Source: Oegoconia quadripuncta
Lineage: Eukaryota > Arthropoda > Insecta > Lepidoptera > Autostichidae
NCBI GenBank assembly: GCA_949316235.1
Contig: OX438743.1
Coordinates: 36,301,242 to 36,365,241, forward strand
DNA length: 64,000 bases
Direction of reading: 5' to 3'
A program made the position numbers and the translations under genes. Shown here piece after piece: positions 11,794 through 23,300 of this stretch; position 1 is the stretch's first letter; every line of letters starts with the position of its first letter. The notes beneath the pieces are model-generated. The model was not told the DNA's origin. It did no database searches and worked only from the letters and a program-made list of their open reading frames with translations.

Positions 11794-12139
11794 TAGGGTG
11801 AAATTTAATTCGTGTAAGTCCTGCTTAGGTTTAGATTAGGTACAACTTTCCCCAGGGAACCTTAGTCGAATTCGATCAAAAAAAATGCGATTACCCTTAC
11901 AAAGTAAACCATTCTGAAACCACCTTTAGTATGAAAGTCCAACAATTTTTGGATGGTGACTCCACTCCTGATTAAGAACAACTATTTACGGGGGACCATA
12001 GCCGAATTCAGACGAAAATTGTTGGACTACCATACTAAAGGTGGTTCCAGAATGGTTTACTTTGTAATGGTAATCGCATTTTTTTTGATCTGATTTGATT
12101 GAGAGGTAATGGGAATTACACGAATTCATATTCACCCTG
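11794..12139. mobile_element. TA-inserting MITE, copy 1 (346 bp)
   Basis: A nearly complete inverted repeat. The left end 'tagggtgaaatttaattcg' pairs with the right end (reverse complement 'cagggtgaatatgaattcg'), and the pairing continues inward for about 130 bp, including 'accacctttagtatg' on both arms. It is flanked by the dinucleotide TA (11792-11793 and 12140-12141). TA duplication is typical of Tc1/mariner-type and some other DNA transposons. There is no transposase gene, so it is non-autonomous. The flanks match an apparent unoccupied site at 53973-54010. Confidence 0.85.
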
Positions 12140-12308
12140 TATAGGTTTACCCGAACACCGACCTATGTCATCATCTGATACTAATGCATAACATAGTGAT
12201 TTCGTATAGCAATGTTATCCGGCTCTTTGAGATAAGATTATTATTAAGTTTGGGGTTCCGGGTGAGAGCATTTTCGCCTTCGAGTTGATCTTTACATTAA
12301 TTTGCGCA

Positions 12309-12662
12309 TTATAAAAAATTTAAATGGTCTCCGGAACTTCGAAAAGCGTCTCGGATTCGCGAGGTCCAAGTTCCCAAATACTCTTCAGTATAAATCGGGT
12401 CGTGTTTCGCGAATTGCGCGAAGGATATTTGTTTTGAAAGCAGTTCATTATCGGCCGCACTTAAATGTTCTCCGTGTGTATTATTGGCTGGAATACTATA
12501 CTCGTACATTCCATCCTCCTGGACAGAATTGTCCGATTTGGATTTTTTGTCTGGCCTACAAAAAGTTCGACATCTGCGCTGCCCCTTTTCACAAAGAAAT
12601 CTAAATAACTTCGTTGTTTTGGAAGCAGTATTTATGGGACTTTCATATTTCGGTGGCAGTGT
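12309..12662 (-). CDS. Open frame, possible terminal exon of an unknown gene
   Basis: A 117-codon open frame ending in a stop at 12309-12311, bounded upstream by a stop at 12663-12665. Its first half has a short Cys- and basic-rich cluster (LCEKGQRRCRTFC, then RPDKKSK). The second half is acidic and polar (SAADNELLSKQ, then HDPIYTEEYLGTW). The composition is more protein-like than the frame on the opposite strand. There is no ATG before residue 53, so it would need an upstream exon, but no strong splice acceptor is visible (a weak one ends TTATTTAG). Chance frames of this length are expected about once or twice in a window like this. No family recognised. Confidence 0.25.
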   Translation of the reverse strand, partial: TLPPKYESPINTASKTTKLFRFLCEKGQRRCRTFCRPDKKSKSDNSVQEDGMYEYSIPANNTHGEHLSAADNELLSKQISFAQFAKHDPIYTEEYLGTWTSRIRDAFRSSGDHLNFL

Positions 12663-12744
12663 TTAAGGTAAATTTTATGAAATATAAATTATAATCATGG
12701 GTAAAGTAGGACTGAAGATTCCAACAACACGTGACGCCAGAATG

Positions 12745-13120
12745 CTCCTTAAAATATCGAATAACGCTTAAACTACAGTGGCACAATTTTTTTCCTCTGG
12801 GCACTATTTATCACTTTTTCAACACAGTTTTTGACATTGTCAAAATAACTGAATTCCACTCTGTGTATTCTAGCTTCACCAGTGGCGTTCCCTCCATACA
12901 GGCAAAAAGCAGCGCCTACCCTAGAAACTGTGAGCTTTCCTCGAAATGCTTTGTCAAGACAGCTGATTCATATACTGATATGAAGAGAAAACCTTCTAAA
13001 CAGTTACAAAAATAGCTAAAAGAGTAAGTTATGATTTTGTAGTTGTATTTTCTCATTTAATGGCAAATTTTATCATTCTGCCTACCCTGTGACAAACCAT
13101 TGTGCACGCCACTGAGCATC
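12745..13120 (+). repeat. Repeat G copy, longest
   Basis: Begins 'cgcttaaactacagtggcac', passes 'tttgacattgtcaaaataac' and 'ccctccatacaggcaaaaag', and ends with 'ctgcctaccctgtgacaaa'. Its left half matches 23165-23300 and its right half matches 15275-15630. An old dispersed element, possibly a LINE 3' region. Confidence 0.65.
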
Positions 13121-13182
13121 AATGGTCTAGACAAGAGGGTTCTTTTAGAGCACTGCGGTTGGTATAGCTTAAATAGGCACCA

Positions 13183-13514
13183 TTTTTTTTTATGCACGCC
13201 GGGTTCGTACTTAACCTCAATCACACCTGATATTAAGTGAAGATGAGGTCGAAGATGGAAGCGTATTGACCCGGAAACCCCAACACATTTGGGGCACTGG
13301 CTATCTTATCTCTGACAACCGGAACACAACAATGCTATTAACATTGCTGCTTGGCGGCAGATTTAGATAAGATGGTGGTAGCTAGCCAGGCGGACATTTA
13401 AAATGCCCTACCACCAACCAAACCGAGTACTTAAACATGTATCCCGCTGGGGATCGAACCCGCGACCTCTGAATCGTAAACCCAATGTTGTTTTCATTGA
13501 GCCACGGAGGTGGT
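13183..13514 (-). mobile_element. SINE-A (tRNA-derived), full length
   Basis: Complete from A-tail (poly-T at 13183) to tRNA-like head (ending 'gagccacggaggtgg'). Box B is intact ('ggggatcgaaccc' at about 13450). One of the least decayed copies. Confidence 0.9.
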
Positions 13515-13684
13515 TAAATCATTTAATCATGCGTTACCATGCGTTAATCATGTAGAAATAGTCCTAAATGAATAACTATGACGCCGAGTGTACTAAGATG
13601 ACATGAGCTGGAGTGATCTTTAAAAGTATCCAACTACGTAAGAGAAACTAAACATGGAAATTATGAATGACGAGTAATCGTTTG

Positions 13685-13800
13685 TATCGCATCAAAGTGC
13701 ATTTTTCCCTGGGTGTTCGAAGCCCATCGGTATGCTAATGCCGCACCGCGGTGACGTAATACGATACTCGTTCCGCAAGCCAATTTGCAAGCGAAATGCT
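13685..13800 (+). repeat. Dispersed ~100 bp repeat, copy 2
   Basis: Shares 'gtgacgtaatacgatactcg' and 'caatttg' with 11265-11360. A scrambled relative may lie at 59195-59280. Confidence 0.45.
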
Positions 13801-14199
13801 ACCTGATACGATAAACAACTATACCATTATTTCCTATAATAAAATTATACCATAAATTTTGTAGTGTAGGTACTCGTACTTTTTAAGTTAAATTTGATGT
13901 AAAATAGAATTGCTGTTTGATTGCAACCCAAGATTTTGTGGAGGGTCAATTATGGCTTGCAATTTCAAGGTCCAGCCAACTTTGTAAACCAAGTCAAGTC
14001 GTCGCGTTGGCATTATTTCGCGGGCTTTTCAAACTTGGATTGCAGTTGGCGCCGTCCAACGTCACAATGACTGTGTAAATAGGAGCCATGTGAACAAACA
14101 GTTGATAATTTATTTCAAATTTTTATAAGAGCATAGCTCTTAAATTGACGAAGATAATGATAGCGGGTGACCGCGTGGACTACGTTCCAGTAGCTTAAT

Positions 14200-14530
14200 T
14201 TTGAAAATGTGAAAATTTCTCGTATTTCCCGTTCCCGTGGTGATTTCCAGTGGGCATTTCCCAAAATTTGTTTTTAACTAGCGCATTCCCGTTCTTGTGT
14301 GGAATTTACCTGTTTTTTTTCGGTTCCGTGCAAAAGTTCCCATTCCCATGGTAATTTCCCGTGGAAATTTTCCAAAATCTTTTCATAGCGAGCGCCCTTG
14401 CGTTCCCGTGGAAATTATTTGTTTTTTTACGTTCCCGGGTAAATACGGGATTTCTCGTTCCCGTCAGATTTTCGCAGAAACCGTTCTAAACGGACGCTCC
14501 AAACGTCAAGTAGTTTTCGAGATTTTGTGT
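14200..14530 (+). repeat. Degenerate internal repeats rich in 'cgttcccgtgg'
   Basis: Four or more imperfect ~90 bp units, each with 'cgttcccgtgg' or a variant, then 'aatttcc' and a T-run. The 114-codon open frame at 14297-14641 lies mostly in this array and is treated as a by-product. The sequence resembles the 'cccgtgggaa' tails of lepidopteran retroelements. Confidence 0.5.
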
Positions 14531-15274
14531 TTTATATACCTCCCATTTCTTTTGAAAACTAGTTTCGTCGATATTTCTTCACGAAACAAAGTTTCTATTA
14601 ACTCAGTAAACAGTCGAAGATCGTTTATTTACTTTAAATAATCATGCAAGAAAAATATCTTCAAAAAACTACGTACACATAATACAAACAAATCTCGCCC
14701 TTGAAAAAACTCGAGAAAAGGCGCCCTACATAACGAGATCGCGTCTGGAATCTTAATTATTTAGACTCTTTACATTTCCTCGAAGGAGAGGGCACAAAAA
14801 GAATCCCACGTAACCTTATTCGAGGGAAAAGAAAACCTTAGCATACATTCGCTGGGTGCGTTTGCGGAGCCGGCAGTAGTAAATCATTTTAATAATTGAT
14901 CCCGCTTGAAATATTCATAGAGTTCCAGCTGAAGGTCTATTCCGGGAGAAAAATGGATGAAAAATGTTACGGGGCCTTGCGTGCGACGTTACGTAGAGAT
15001 GACCATTTTATCAAAATTGTACAGTCAGCGAAAAATGGTTATTAGTATTCTTTATTCTTTGGAGTAGTCCGCTAACACCACATTATTATCAATCAATTTG
15101 ATTTGATGGCATTCAAAATAGCCATTCCCAGGTTTTAGTATGGAAACACAAGTGTAAGACTTAAAGAGAGCAGAAGCTTCCGAGCGTTTTAAAAATTACT
15201 CCCCAATCGTGTCAACTGGCAATTTTTAGACAGCTTGATGTTTACTCTCGATTGACATTTCAGAATTGAATTCA
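14531..15274. other. Unique-looking sequence, nothing recognised
   Basis: 14700-15000 is less AT-rich and shows no match to any repeat in the window. No open frame or splice site supports a gene. It could be conserved non-coding DNA, but nothing seen here proves that. Confidence 0.35.
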
Positions 15275-15630
15275 AAATTGTATACTGTCGGTGTTCTTCG
15301 AACTGTCGAAATACACCGACCTGCGTTGTAGTGAGCTCTTGGAGTCCGTGGGGATTACAATATTTCTTGATAAATGGAATTTAGATATGCTAGTGCGTGC
15401 CCTCCATACTGGCAGAAAGGCAGTACCTACCCTCGCAAATTGTAAGAATTCCTCTAAATGCATTGTCGAAACAGCTGATTCATACTGATGTGAACAGAAA
15501 TATTCTAATCAGTTGCGAGGATTGGAAGCTGCTATAAGAGTAAGTCATTATTTTGTAGTTGTGTTTTTTCCCATTTAATAGCGAATTTTATCAATCTGCC
15601 TACCCTGTGACAAAACGCTGTGAACACCAT
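15275..15630 (+). repeat. Repeat G copy (right half)
   Basis: Shares 'gccctccatactggcagaaa' and 'acagctgattcata' with 12745-13120, and both end in 'tctgcctaccctgtgacaaa'. The left portion differs from the other copies. Confidence 0.65.
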
Positions 15631-16650
15631 TGGCCAGTGCTTCACCTATTGCTATGATCTCTACTAACATGATTAAAATTTCAGATATGATTCTAATTCA
15701 CATACCTATGACTCTCCATTTGAATATCAAAGAAGGCCGCCCCAAAAATAATTCTAGATGTTCTGTGTCAGGACACACGGTAAATGGCATATACTGTGGT
15801 CAGTGGTCAGACCCATCGGTAAAACTTTTGTCAAATACCAAATTTAACCGAATGTTGTTGTTTAATTACCAATTGTGTTTATAATTTTTGAGAACCGACG
15901 TTACAAGCCCACGGGTTAGTGCATTATAGGTATTATTGGTATTTTTAAGTCCTCTTCTGAATTTGGAACGTTCAAAAATTTCTAGAGTTCTGAATCATAT
16001 TAAAATACAAAGCTTTAAAGCACAACAGAGAAAGAAAATACAGTTACAGAAAGTTGGAAAGAGTAGAACGTACAATTTAGCTAACTTATCACTAAATATT
16101 ACTTTCAACCAAATTCTAGAATTAGAGGGAGGACGTTTACCCATGTTCTAGACTTCTGCGTTAGACAATTACGACCATGTTCTAGAATTTTTGAGTCATA
16201 AGACTTTCTATCAGGTTCTAGGGTGTGCCCTAGGAAAACTTGGAATTCCAGATAAGTAGACAACTTTAGCAGTGTATTAAATACATGCTATCCATAATTT
16301 TAGGTCTAAATTGAAGATCGTTCCAATTGAAGCGACTAAATTAAGTATTTATATAGTTGATGGTCAACCAATTGAAGTGTAGCATCCATCAAACGTTTCA
16401 CAAAGACAGGTTTCAAGTAACGTCTTAGTTTTCATTCCAGTAAGAAATTTTCAGGACACGTGTCTGTGAATAAAATTATGTAAAATTATAGTCAAGTTGT
16501 TGCTCCCACAGCCTCCTATCTACGTCCGTATATACTTTGCTCCAATTTTTTTGTAATGAGGTGCTTCCTTTTACTTAACTGTTCATTCATCTTACGTTTT
16601 CGGAAAGTTACCTATTTACTGCTATGAACTTAGTTTGAAGAATAAGTTTG
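15631..16650. other. No recognised gene
   Basis: Open frames at 15630-15884 and 15936-16151 (plus) look like chance frames. 'ttctag' recurs six times between 15970 and 16225 without a fixed period. Confidence 0.4.
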
Positions 16651-16863
16651 GTGCAGTCGTATTCGCTATTCGATTTCGATAAGCGAAGTTAAGTAATACG
16701 AGTATCTATCGCGGTCTGACAACTAATAGCATTTTAATACAAATGTTTCCGTGCTTGATAATCACGTGTCCACTGGACCCGGGTGGAGATTATATGTCAT
16801 TTCTTTTGCTATTGAGAAGAAGCTGCGTCTCATCCGTAAGGACTTGTAAGGCATGATGATAAG
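16651..16863 (+). mobile_element. 5S rRNA-derived SINE, diverged
   Basis: Head 'tcgattttcgataagcgaag'-like, then 'ttaagtaatac', 'gcggtctgacaact' and 'gcattttaatac'; tail 'aaggacttgtaaggcatgatg'. The 5S-like control region is recognisable but decayed. Confidence 0.65.
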
Positions 16864-17464
16864 GTGTGAATAACTTTTACCAACTGATTTCATATCTGAT
16901 CCACGCTAGTCCAGAGGTTTCAATGACTTGAATATTTATCGATTAAAATACGTATAAATACGTTGCTGGATGGGGCCTGTATTGCCCCAGCTTCTTTATT
17001 GGGGTATATATAAAGTATTTGATTATCTACCTCCTCCGTGTAATTGCCGTCTTAAGTTATACGCAGCAAATAATTCGAAAGTCTGAAAATGACGTGAATG
17101 AATAATTAATTTGCGATTTGAATAACAATGGTGAACAAATTACTCAAGTGGGAGCGAGAGGGATTTATAGCCAAGATAGAGATGGGCGTGATCTCAAGAT
17201 TTGCCCGGAATTCGATTGTATTGATGCCGTGGTACAGTTCTCAAAGGTACAGTAGGGTTCAAATGTGAATATCTAGTCCCAGCTCAAATGATTAAGATTT
17301 AGGGCCGTAATAGTAAAGCGATCAAGATTGAAATCTTCTCAACAGTTAATAGCACCTATACGAAATTATACATACACGGTTAGAATACAATAATATGTGA
17401 TAATTATGATGGAGTATTAAAATCTTGTTTTTAAAACTATTTTTAATGTAGAGCTTATTATTTA
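16864..17464. other. No recognised gene
   Basis: Includes a 46-codon plus-strand frame (17128-17268) with a reasonable start context (aacaatgg) but no other support. Confidence 0.4.
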
Positions 17465-17695
17465 TACATACATAATGTCACGACCTTTATCCCAAATGGG
17501 GTGGTCAGAGATATCCCAATCAATAGTGTTTGGGTGTTCAAAATATTAAGGGTTTAATGATTGAAACAACATCCACGGTTCACCTTATGAAATATACAGA
17601 AACGTGCAACCTTAGTCGTCTTTTACGATACCCACGGGAAGAGAGGGGTTGGTTCTATTGTATTTGAGTGACGAAATCAAACAGCACCTTATTAT
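17465..17695 (+). repeat. Repeat E copy, near complete
   Basis: Clearest copy. Order: 'gtcacgacctttatccc', 'ggtggtcagagatatccc', 'tagtgtttgggtgttc', 'catccacggttcacc', 'cgaaatatac'-type block, 'gatacccacgggaagagag', 'ggttggttctatt', 'acagcacc'. No coding frame recognised; class unknown. Confidence 0.7.
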
Positions 17696-18338
17696 TTATG
17701 ATGTTGTTTAAATACGCAACTGTATCTCAAATGTCAACCTGAGTTCCTTAAAATGGCTTTGAATTTAGGAAACGTCCTCAAACACATATCACGCTTCGTT
17801 TTTCTACTGGATCTCGGGGGTCAAAGACTTCTAAACACGTTGTTCGCCCACAAATCTATGTAAGGTAGAGAACGTGTTCAAGATCGCTATCATGCGGGGG
17901 TACACAGAATGCTGGTACGATATTATATTTATCGATCACTTGCAAATTCAGGGTATATGTTGCAAACATTTTGTGGTAAGAGGATCCCGATTCTCGAACA
18001 CTCGAGATTTCAACATAGATATGTTTAACACTTTTTTATAAGTACTCCAATAAATGTGAAAGTGATAGATATACCAGTACATCAACAGATAAATTCGAAT
18101 GAACGAAAATCGGGACCAGGTATGTAAAATTTAATTTATTTATTTTATTTATTTATTCACACGAAATCTTAACAGCATTTAAATATATATTTAACAATCA
18201 ATATCTTTAATCTTGCATGCCAGATAATAAGATTTCAATACTGTCTGTATGTGTGATACGGTAGCAAACTGATTCCAATACTAACACACTTAAGGTGCCT
18301 CATAGACTTTGAGATACCGTGGTTCTCATTAGAATAGG
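17696..18338. other. No recognised gene
   Basis: AT-rich sequence with nothing assigned. Confidence 0.4.
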
Positions 18339-18540
18339 ATGAACCATGATAGGATTTTCCCGTGGGTGTTGCAAAAGGTGACTAAGGAATCATATACGCA
18401 TACAACAGCAGCGTGCAGCTGCATTCTTCGTGTGGAGCTCCTAAAAATCTGCGATCGCCGAAGTGGCGATTACGCCAAATCCTCGCCATACGAAACCGTG
18501 GACAGTTTGTACCCAAATGAACTGATTATCCCATTTTGAA
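18339..18540 (+). repeat. Probable interspersed repeat
   Basis: 'cccgtgggtgttgcaaaagg', 'ggagctcctaaaaatctgcg' and 'gatcgccgaagtggcgatta' resemble a common lepidopteran repeat. It opens with the same 'cccgtgggtgt' block as repeat E. A 66-codon frame here is treated as incidental. Confidence 0.45.
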
Positions 18541-19614
18541 ATTGTTTTGCAGTCAAACATACATAGATACTATAGAGTACGCAAAACTAGGACACCATAA
18601 GGCATATGATACGCGTCATCGTATACAAATACAAAAAGGCACCAGTACCAACAACATTGAGGCGCAGGTGTCACCAAAATTCATGTCCTGTTTGTATAAC
18701 TAATGGCGACCCCGCACTTGGAAGGAAATGAGCGAACGATCCAAACGTTGTGCTGTATTCAAACGGAACTTCGCCGTATCACTATAATTGCACACTCATC
18801 GGAAGTGTCCGTTTAGTTTATTGTAGGTATAAAAACGAAGGTAAATGCTTACTTATCTGTGTACTGATTGCATAATTTCTGGTCAATGTACGAATTTGTG
18901 GTTGTTCTTTCTTAATTATGTTCAAAATATAACTTATTTTTTTATTGAAAAATGTGGAAAATTATGGCGATCAAATGTTTATCTAAATAAAAATGTCAAC
19001 ATCCATGGTTTCAATATTAATAAATACTGTCACTGTTCTGTAGATCGTCGTTCTCACCAACATTCCTCACATATAATAAAAATTTTGACAGTATACATGA
19101 AGTATTCGACTTCTAAATACAATGTTAAAAAAATATAGCTAATATAATCCACAAACGATTATATATCATATGAAAGTATATATGGACTGATTTCATTTCA
19201 TCATCATCAAAAAACATGTTGTATTTTGAACCCTCACCAAAATTGAGGATGTTAATACTGAATATAAATCAATAAAAAAATTCAAGTTTTCCCGAAAAGG
19301 TGACCGGGTCGAAAATGACTTCTATACGATTAGCTGTTGGCACATACTTCTTTCGGAAATTATACTGCATAATATAGGTACTTTATAAGTAATACTAAGG
19401 ATTTCATTTAAGTAACATAATCTTATGGTTAAGATATCCATTAATCTTAAGCATAAGTTTAAACAAATTGTTTTACCAATAAGTTCATTATCTTTGTACT
19501 AATTATGGAGGAGTCTCCTAATACAGGCACTATTATGCTTAAAAGAAGACTCCTGCCATAATATTGTAAAAGTAATCTTAAAAAGAAATAAATGAATTAT
19601 GAAATGAATAAGAA
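18541..19614. other. No recognised gene
   Basis: AT-rich. A 97-codon plus frame (18845-19138) has AT-driven composition and no supporting signals. Confidence 0.4.
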
Positions 19615-19713
19615 TTTTTTTTATGCTTAACGGGTTGGTACTTGACCTCAATCACACCTGATGTTAAGTGAAGATGACGTCGAAGGTGGAAGCGTACTGA
19701 CCCGGAAACCCCA
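19615..19713 (-). mobile_element. SINE-A 3' end fragment
   Basis: Poly-T tail, 'gggttggtacttgacctcaa' and 'atgttaagtgaagatga', ending at 'cccggaaacccca'. Truncated at its 5' end, as is usual for retroposed copies. Confidence 0.85.
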
Positions 19714-20609
19714 CTGGACATTACAAAAGTTTGTTATTGTTGTAGAGAGCTAAAACTGGACCGAAAAGGATAGCTTGACAGGCGAAGCCTATTTTGTTGG
19801 TAGGACTGCAAATGAGGATTATCATATTAATTTTCGTTATGATGAAAATTTACTTTCTATTTCCTATTGTAGATTCAAGTCGACTTGAAACATTGAATGA
19901 AGCATAAACCGCGCGACAAAGGACCCTGTGGTTTCGTTGACAAACTTTACGCTGTGCCTTATCTGTTATATTATATTATAGCGTATAGTTAATGTACATA
20001 TAGCATTATATAACTATTTGACATGTCACCGCTAATGGAAGAAAGCACAGCCGCGTTTGACACCGTGACCCAATTTTATTTTGATGACAAATAAATTACC
20101 CACTAAAATGGTTATCTGTCCCAAGTGTCTGGTGTTAAATTGAACCTTATGGAATTTTACCTACTAGATAGGTAATTATTTCGTTTTGAAATTGGATCTC
20201 TTAACCTTAATTTGGAAAAGAAGAGAAGTGTGCAAAGGACTCTACTAAGAAGAGCTTAGTTCTTAAATATAAGAGAAAGCACCTAAATTTATAGATCACC
20301 AATCAATCAATATTTTTATGGTATCTATCCATCTTGTACTAGGGTTACATAATACCTACAGGGTGATGCATATCCGGTATGTGTAAAAAAACATAGCCGA
20401 AATTTGGTGCCTTTGTACCCAATTTATGTACCTTTTACATACCTATTTGTCGTGCAATCGATGAGAAAATACAACAATATAATTCTGTAAAATCGTACAT
20501 CCGAGAATTTCCTTTTTGCACAATAAAGCGTTTACAGACAACCAAATAAACCGTTGGAAATATCGACATACTTCAGACTATCTACGTGAGCTTCGTTGAG
20601 CGAAATCCA
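19714..20609. other. No recognised gene
   Basis: AT-rich sequence with nothing assigned. Confidence 0.4.
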
Positions 20610-20788
20610 TTTTTTTTTTGCACGACGGGTTCGTACTTGGCCTCAATCACACCTGATGTTAAGTGAAGATGAGGTCGAAGGTGGAAGCGTACTGACCCGG
20701 AAACCCCAATACATTTGGGGGACTGGCTATCTTATCTCTGACAACTGGAACACAACAATGCTATTAACATTGCTGCTTGGCGACAGAT
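20610..20788 (-). mobile_element. SINE-A, 5'-truncated
   Basis: A-tail through 'ctggctatcttatctctgac' to 'attgctgcttggcgacagat'; the tRNA-like head is absent. Confidence 0.9.
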
Positions 20789-21425
20789 ACATCACATAAA
20801 GTACGAGTCTCATTGGAACCTCTTCCTGCCACCACGCTCTTGGTACCACAATTGGGTTCAGGCAGCAGATAATAAATAAATAACTAAAATATCCTTAGAC
20901 ATAATAATTGTAATACTGCCACTTCTAAGATTATCTACGTACCTACTGATATTTCATGTTATTTACCTTTTACTTTGCACTATCCAACTATCTATTAAAA
21001 AGATTCTTTCTGGCGTTGTCTGGAAGAAATCGTTTTCAGCGATAAAACACCTTTTTACACTTTTACCATTTATGTTAAATATTTATTTGTATTTTATTTT
21101 GTGTGCATTAAAAGATTTAATAATTCTATTCAAATTTTATAAAGTTATAAAGTACTATAAAGCGTTTACAAACAAGCAAAGAAATGTCATAAAACTTTTT
21201 ATTCACAATATTTTTTTTGCACAAATCAGAGTAGGGTTTCGTAGTAGTATAGCTATAAGCTATAAGATATTATTTTTGTTCATAGTTATTATAAGCTCTA
21301 ATACCTATAAGCTAAAATAAATTAATTCTAATAATGAAATACAAGAAATTAATTTAGTAGCTGCGAGAAACGACACAAGCAATAAACTGAATGCTTCCTA
21401 AAACTTCACCGAAAAACTTCCGTCT
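20789..21425. other. AT-rich; possible 3' UTR of the exon candidate at 21426-21647
   Basis: On the minus strand downstream of the stop at 21426 there are AATAAA hexamers near 21199 and 21080 that could serve as polyadenylation signals. In DNA this AT-rich they also occur by chance. Confidence 0.3.
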
Positions 21426-21647
21426 CTATAAACTTGAGTTATGACTCCTCGAAAGATTTACGTCGCCGGGATCGACTTTATTCGTTAGGCTATTTGAGAA
21501 TAAGGGCCCGCTATTAAAGAGGCTGTCTTCTTCGCAAATGGTGTTATCAGGGGCAGATAAAACGCGCTGGATACGGTTAGCCGCTTCGTCTTCCGCTTTC
21601 GCAAATTGTTCGCCTTTTGTTTTGACTGTACTACAAAAGTCATCGAT
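21426..21647 (-). CDS. Candidate terminal coding exon, gene unknown
   Basis: A good acceptor (TCTTCTTTATCAG ends at 21648 on the minus strand) is followed in phase 0 by 73 codons and a TAG at 21426-21428. Codon choice is richer in G and C than the surroundings and the peptide is polar and helical: KTKGEQFAKAEDEAANRIQ, then a Ser/Asn/Asp-rich end finishing SRSHNSSL. The open frame continues upstream of the acceptor but becomes AT-driven, which fits an intron there. No donor exon was identified and no family recognised. If real, it is the 3' end of a minus-strand gene whose other exons lie at higher coordinates or beyond the window. Confidence 0.35.
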   Translation of the reverse strand: MDDFCSTVKTKGEQFAKAEDEAANRIQRVLSAPDNTICEEDSLFNSGPLFSNSLTNKVDPGDVNLSRSHNSSL

Positions 21648-21925
21648 CTGATAAAGAAGATTTAAATCTTTAATATCTTTATTGTACACAAAATTGTTAC
21701 AGAAATATGCATTGTATATAAAATGTACAAAGGCGAGCTTACAAAATCTTATTAGCTTTCTAATATTTGTAACTAATGATTTCAGTATAGATAAAAGAAG
21801 ACGGGCCAGTGTGAAAGGGACTCGTGCACTGATTTCGTATTTAATATCACCAATGACAAATATGCTAAGGTTTGCGATCTCATATTGTTCTAAAACGTTC
21901 AAGTTTCAAGTATAACGCTATAAGA

Positions 21926-22173
21926 ATAAATAAATAAATAATAAATAAATAAATATTTCGGACACTTACACCAATCATCTAGTTGTAAACTAAGCAAAGT
22001 TTGTACTATGGATACTTGATAACGGATAAACGTACATAAATATTTATATAAACATCCATGACTCCGGAATAAATATTCGTATTCATCACATAAACATTTA
22101 CCCGTCTCGGGATTCGAACCCGCAACCGTTGGCTTCGCTGACAGGATCACTATCCATTACACCAACTGGCCGT
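21926..22173 (-). mobile_element. SINE-B (tRNA-derived), full length
   Basis: On the minus strand: box A in 'ggccagttggtgtaatgg', box B in 'ggttgcgggttcgaatcc', then 'gatgaatacgaatatttatt', 'catggatgtttatataaata', 'gatgattggtgtaagtgtcc' and a terminal (ATTT)n run. The best-preserved SINE-B in the window. Confidence 0.9.
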
Positions 22174-22659
22174 CAATGTACCGTCAATATGAAGAATGTA
22201 CGAACTTCAAACTTAATGCATTTATTTCAAAGTATAGATAGGTACATGATATCATTTGCTGAATGGCAATTTAAATCTATTGGAAATAATAAAAGGGCTT
22301 ATTGCATTTATCTGTCAGTCAGTATGTCCAAGCTACTACTGCTTTGGAAACGTAAATTATCTGTGGTAAAAGAAGCGACGCAAGAAACCCACAGGTCATA
22401 TAGATTATCAAAACCTATTGGGTACTTCCTGAGAGCTACAATCTTGAAGATTATCAGGATAAATTTCTTTTGGCAGAAGTGAAGAGATATATCCAAAATA
22501 TTTATTTCAATCTCGAATAATACGCAACAGACTTATATTTACTGTTATTTTTATAGTTCCTCCATGTAAGTGACTACATACTAAAATTTGTCACCTTAAA
22601 AAGGTATGAAACTGCAGAGCAGGTATGCAGCATGGAATAAATTGGATACGGAATCCTAA
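22174..22659. other. No recognised gene
   Basis: Two opposing open frames (22129-22482 plus, 22308-22496 minus); neither has coding character I recognise. Confidence 0.4.
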
Positions 22660-22845
22660 AAACGGCGAAGTGTGCTTTGGCGGTTCGTTAAGTAGTTCCG
22701 ATTATTTTCAATTTTAAAGCTGTCGTTAAGATAGTTGTTTACGAGGCTTGTCATCACCGAGTGTCTGGTAGTAACGTTTGACAGAAATTGACCAATCCAC
22801 ACTAGTCCCACGTATGACCATAGATCGGAGAGGGTTGGTCGATCT
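22660..22845 (+). mobile_element. 5S-SINE body fragment, diverged
   Basis: 'agctgtcgttaagatag', 'ttgaccaatccacactagtc' and 'cgtatgaccatagatcggag' match the body and tail of the 5S-SINE at 48700-48900. The 5S-like head is not recognisable. Confidence 0.55.
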
Positions 22846-23164
22846 TTTCATACAAGCTAAATTCAACCGTTATTACTCGTATCATAACTATCGAAGTTAA
22901 TCAAAAATTTTATGCGACTTACATCCTTTTCTAAGCTAGGAAGAAAATAAAAATCAGTTTTGGACAAACCAATGTCAATGCTGTATTTTCCCTTAATTAA
23001 TAATTTAAAAATAACGGAAGTCGCGTAAAGGTTTTTATTAACTTTGCTCTTTAACTCATAATAAATACGACTTTTAGCCTATAAAGAAAATCGATTTACT
23101 GCTTTACCTATGATTGTAATTTATGTCCCAAAAAATGGTGCATAAATTGTGCCAAAGAAATACA

Positions 23165-23300
23165 TTAATGAATAACTTTTAAACTATAATGGCACAATTT
23201 TTTTCATTTGGGCACTATTTGGCAGTATTTCAGCATAGTTTTTGACATAGTCAAAATAGCTGAATTCCACTGAGTGAATTCTAGCATCACTTGTTAAAAC
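23165..23300 (+). repeat. Repeat G copy (left half)
   Basis: 'cttttaaactataatggcac', 'tttgacatagtcaaaatagc' and 'tgaattccactgagtgaatt' match the left half of 12745-13120. It joins directly to a repeat E fragment. Confidence 0.6.

Noticed and set aside
14297..14641. 114-codon open frame
   Set aside because: Lies mostly in degenerate 'cgttcccgtgg' repeats; the peptide looks like translated repeat.
17128..17268. 46-codon frame with a decent start context
   Set aside because: Short, weak donor, no homology recognised.
21926..22173. Possible tRNA genes from intact A and B boxes (here and at 2673, 34955, 45691, 53070)
   Set aside because: Each head continues into a repeated SINE body and no full cloverleaf with matching acceptor stems can be drawn.
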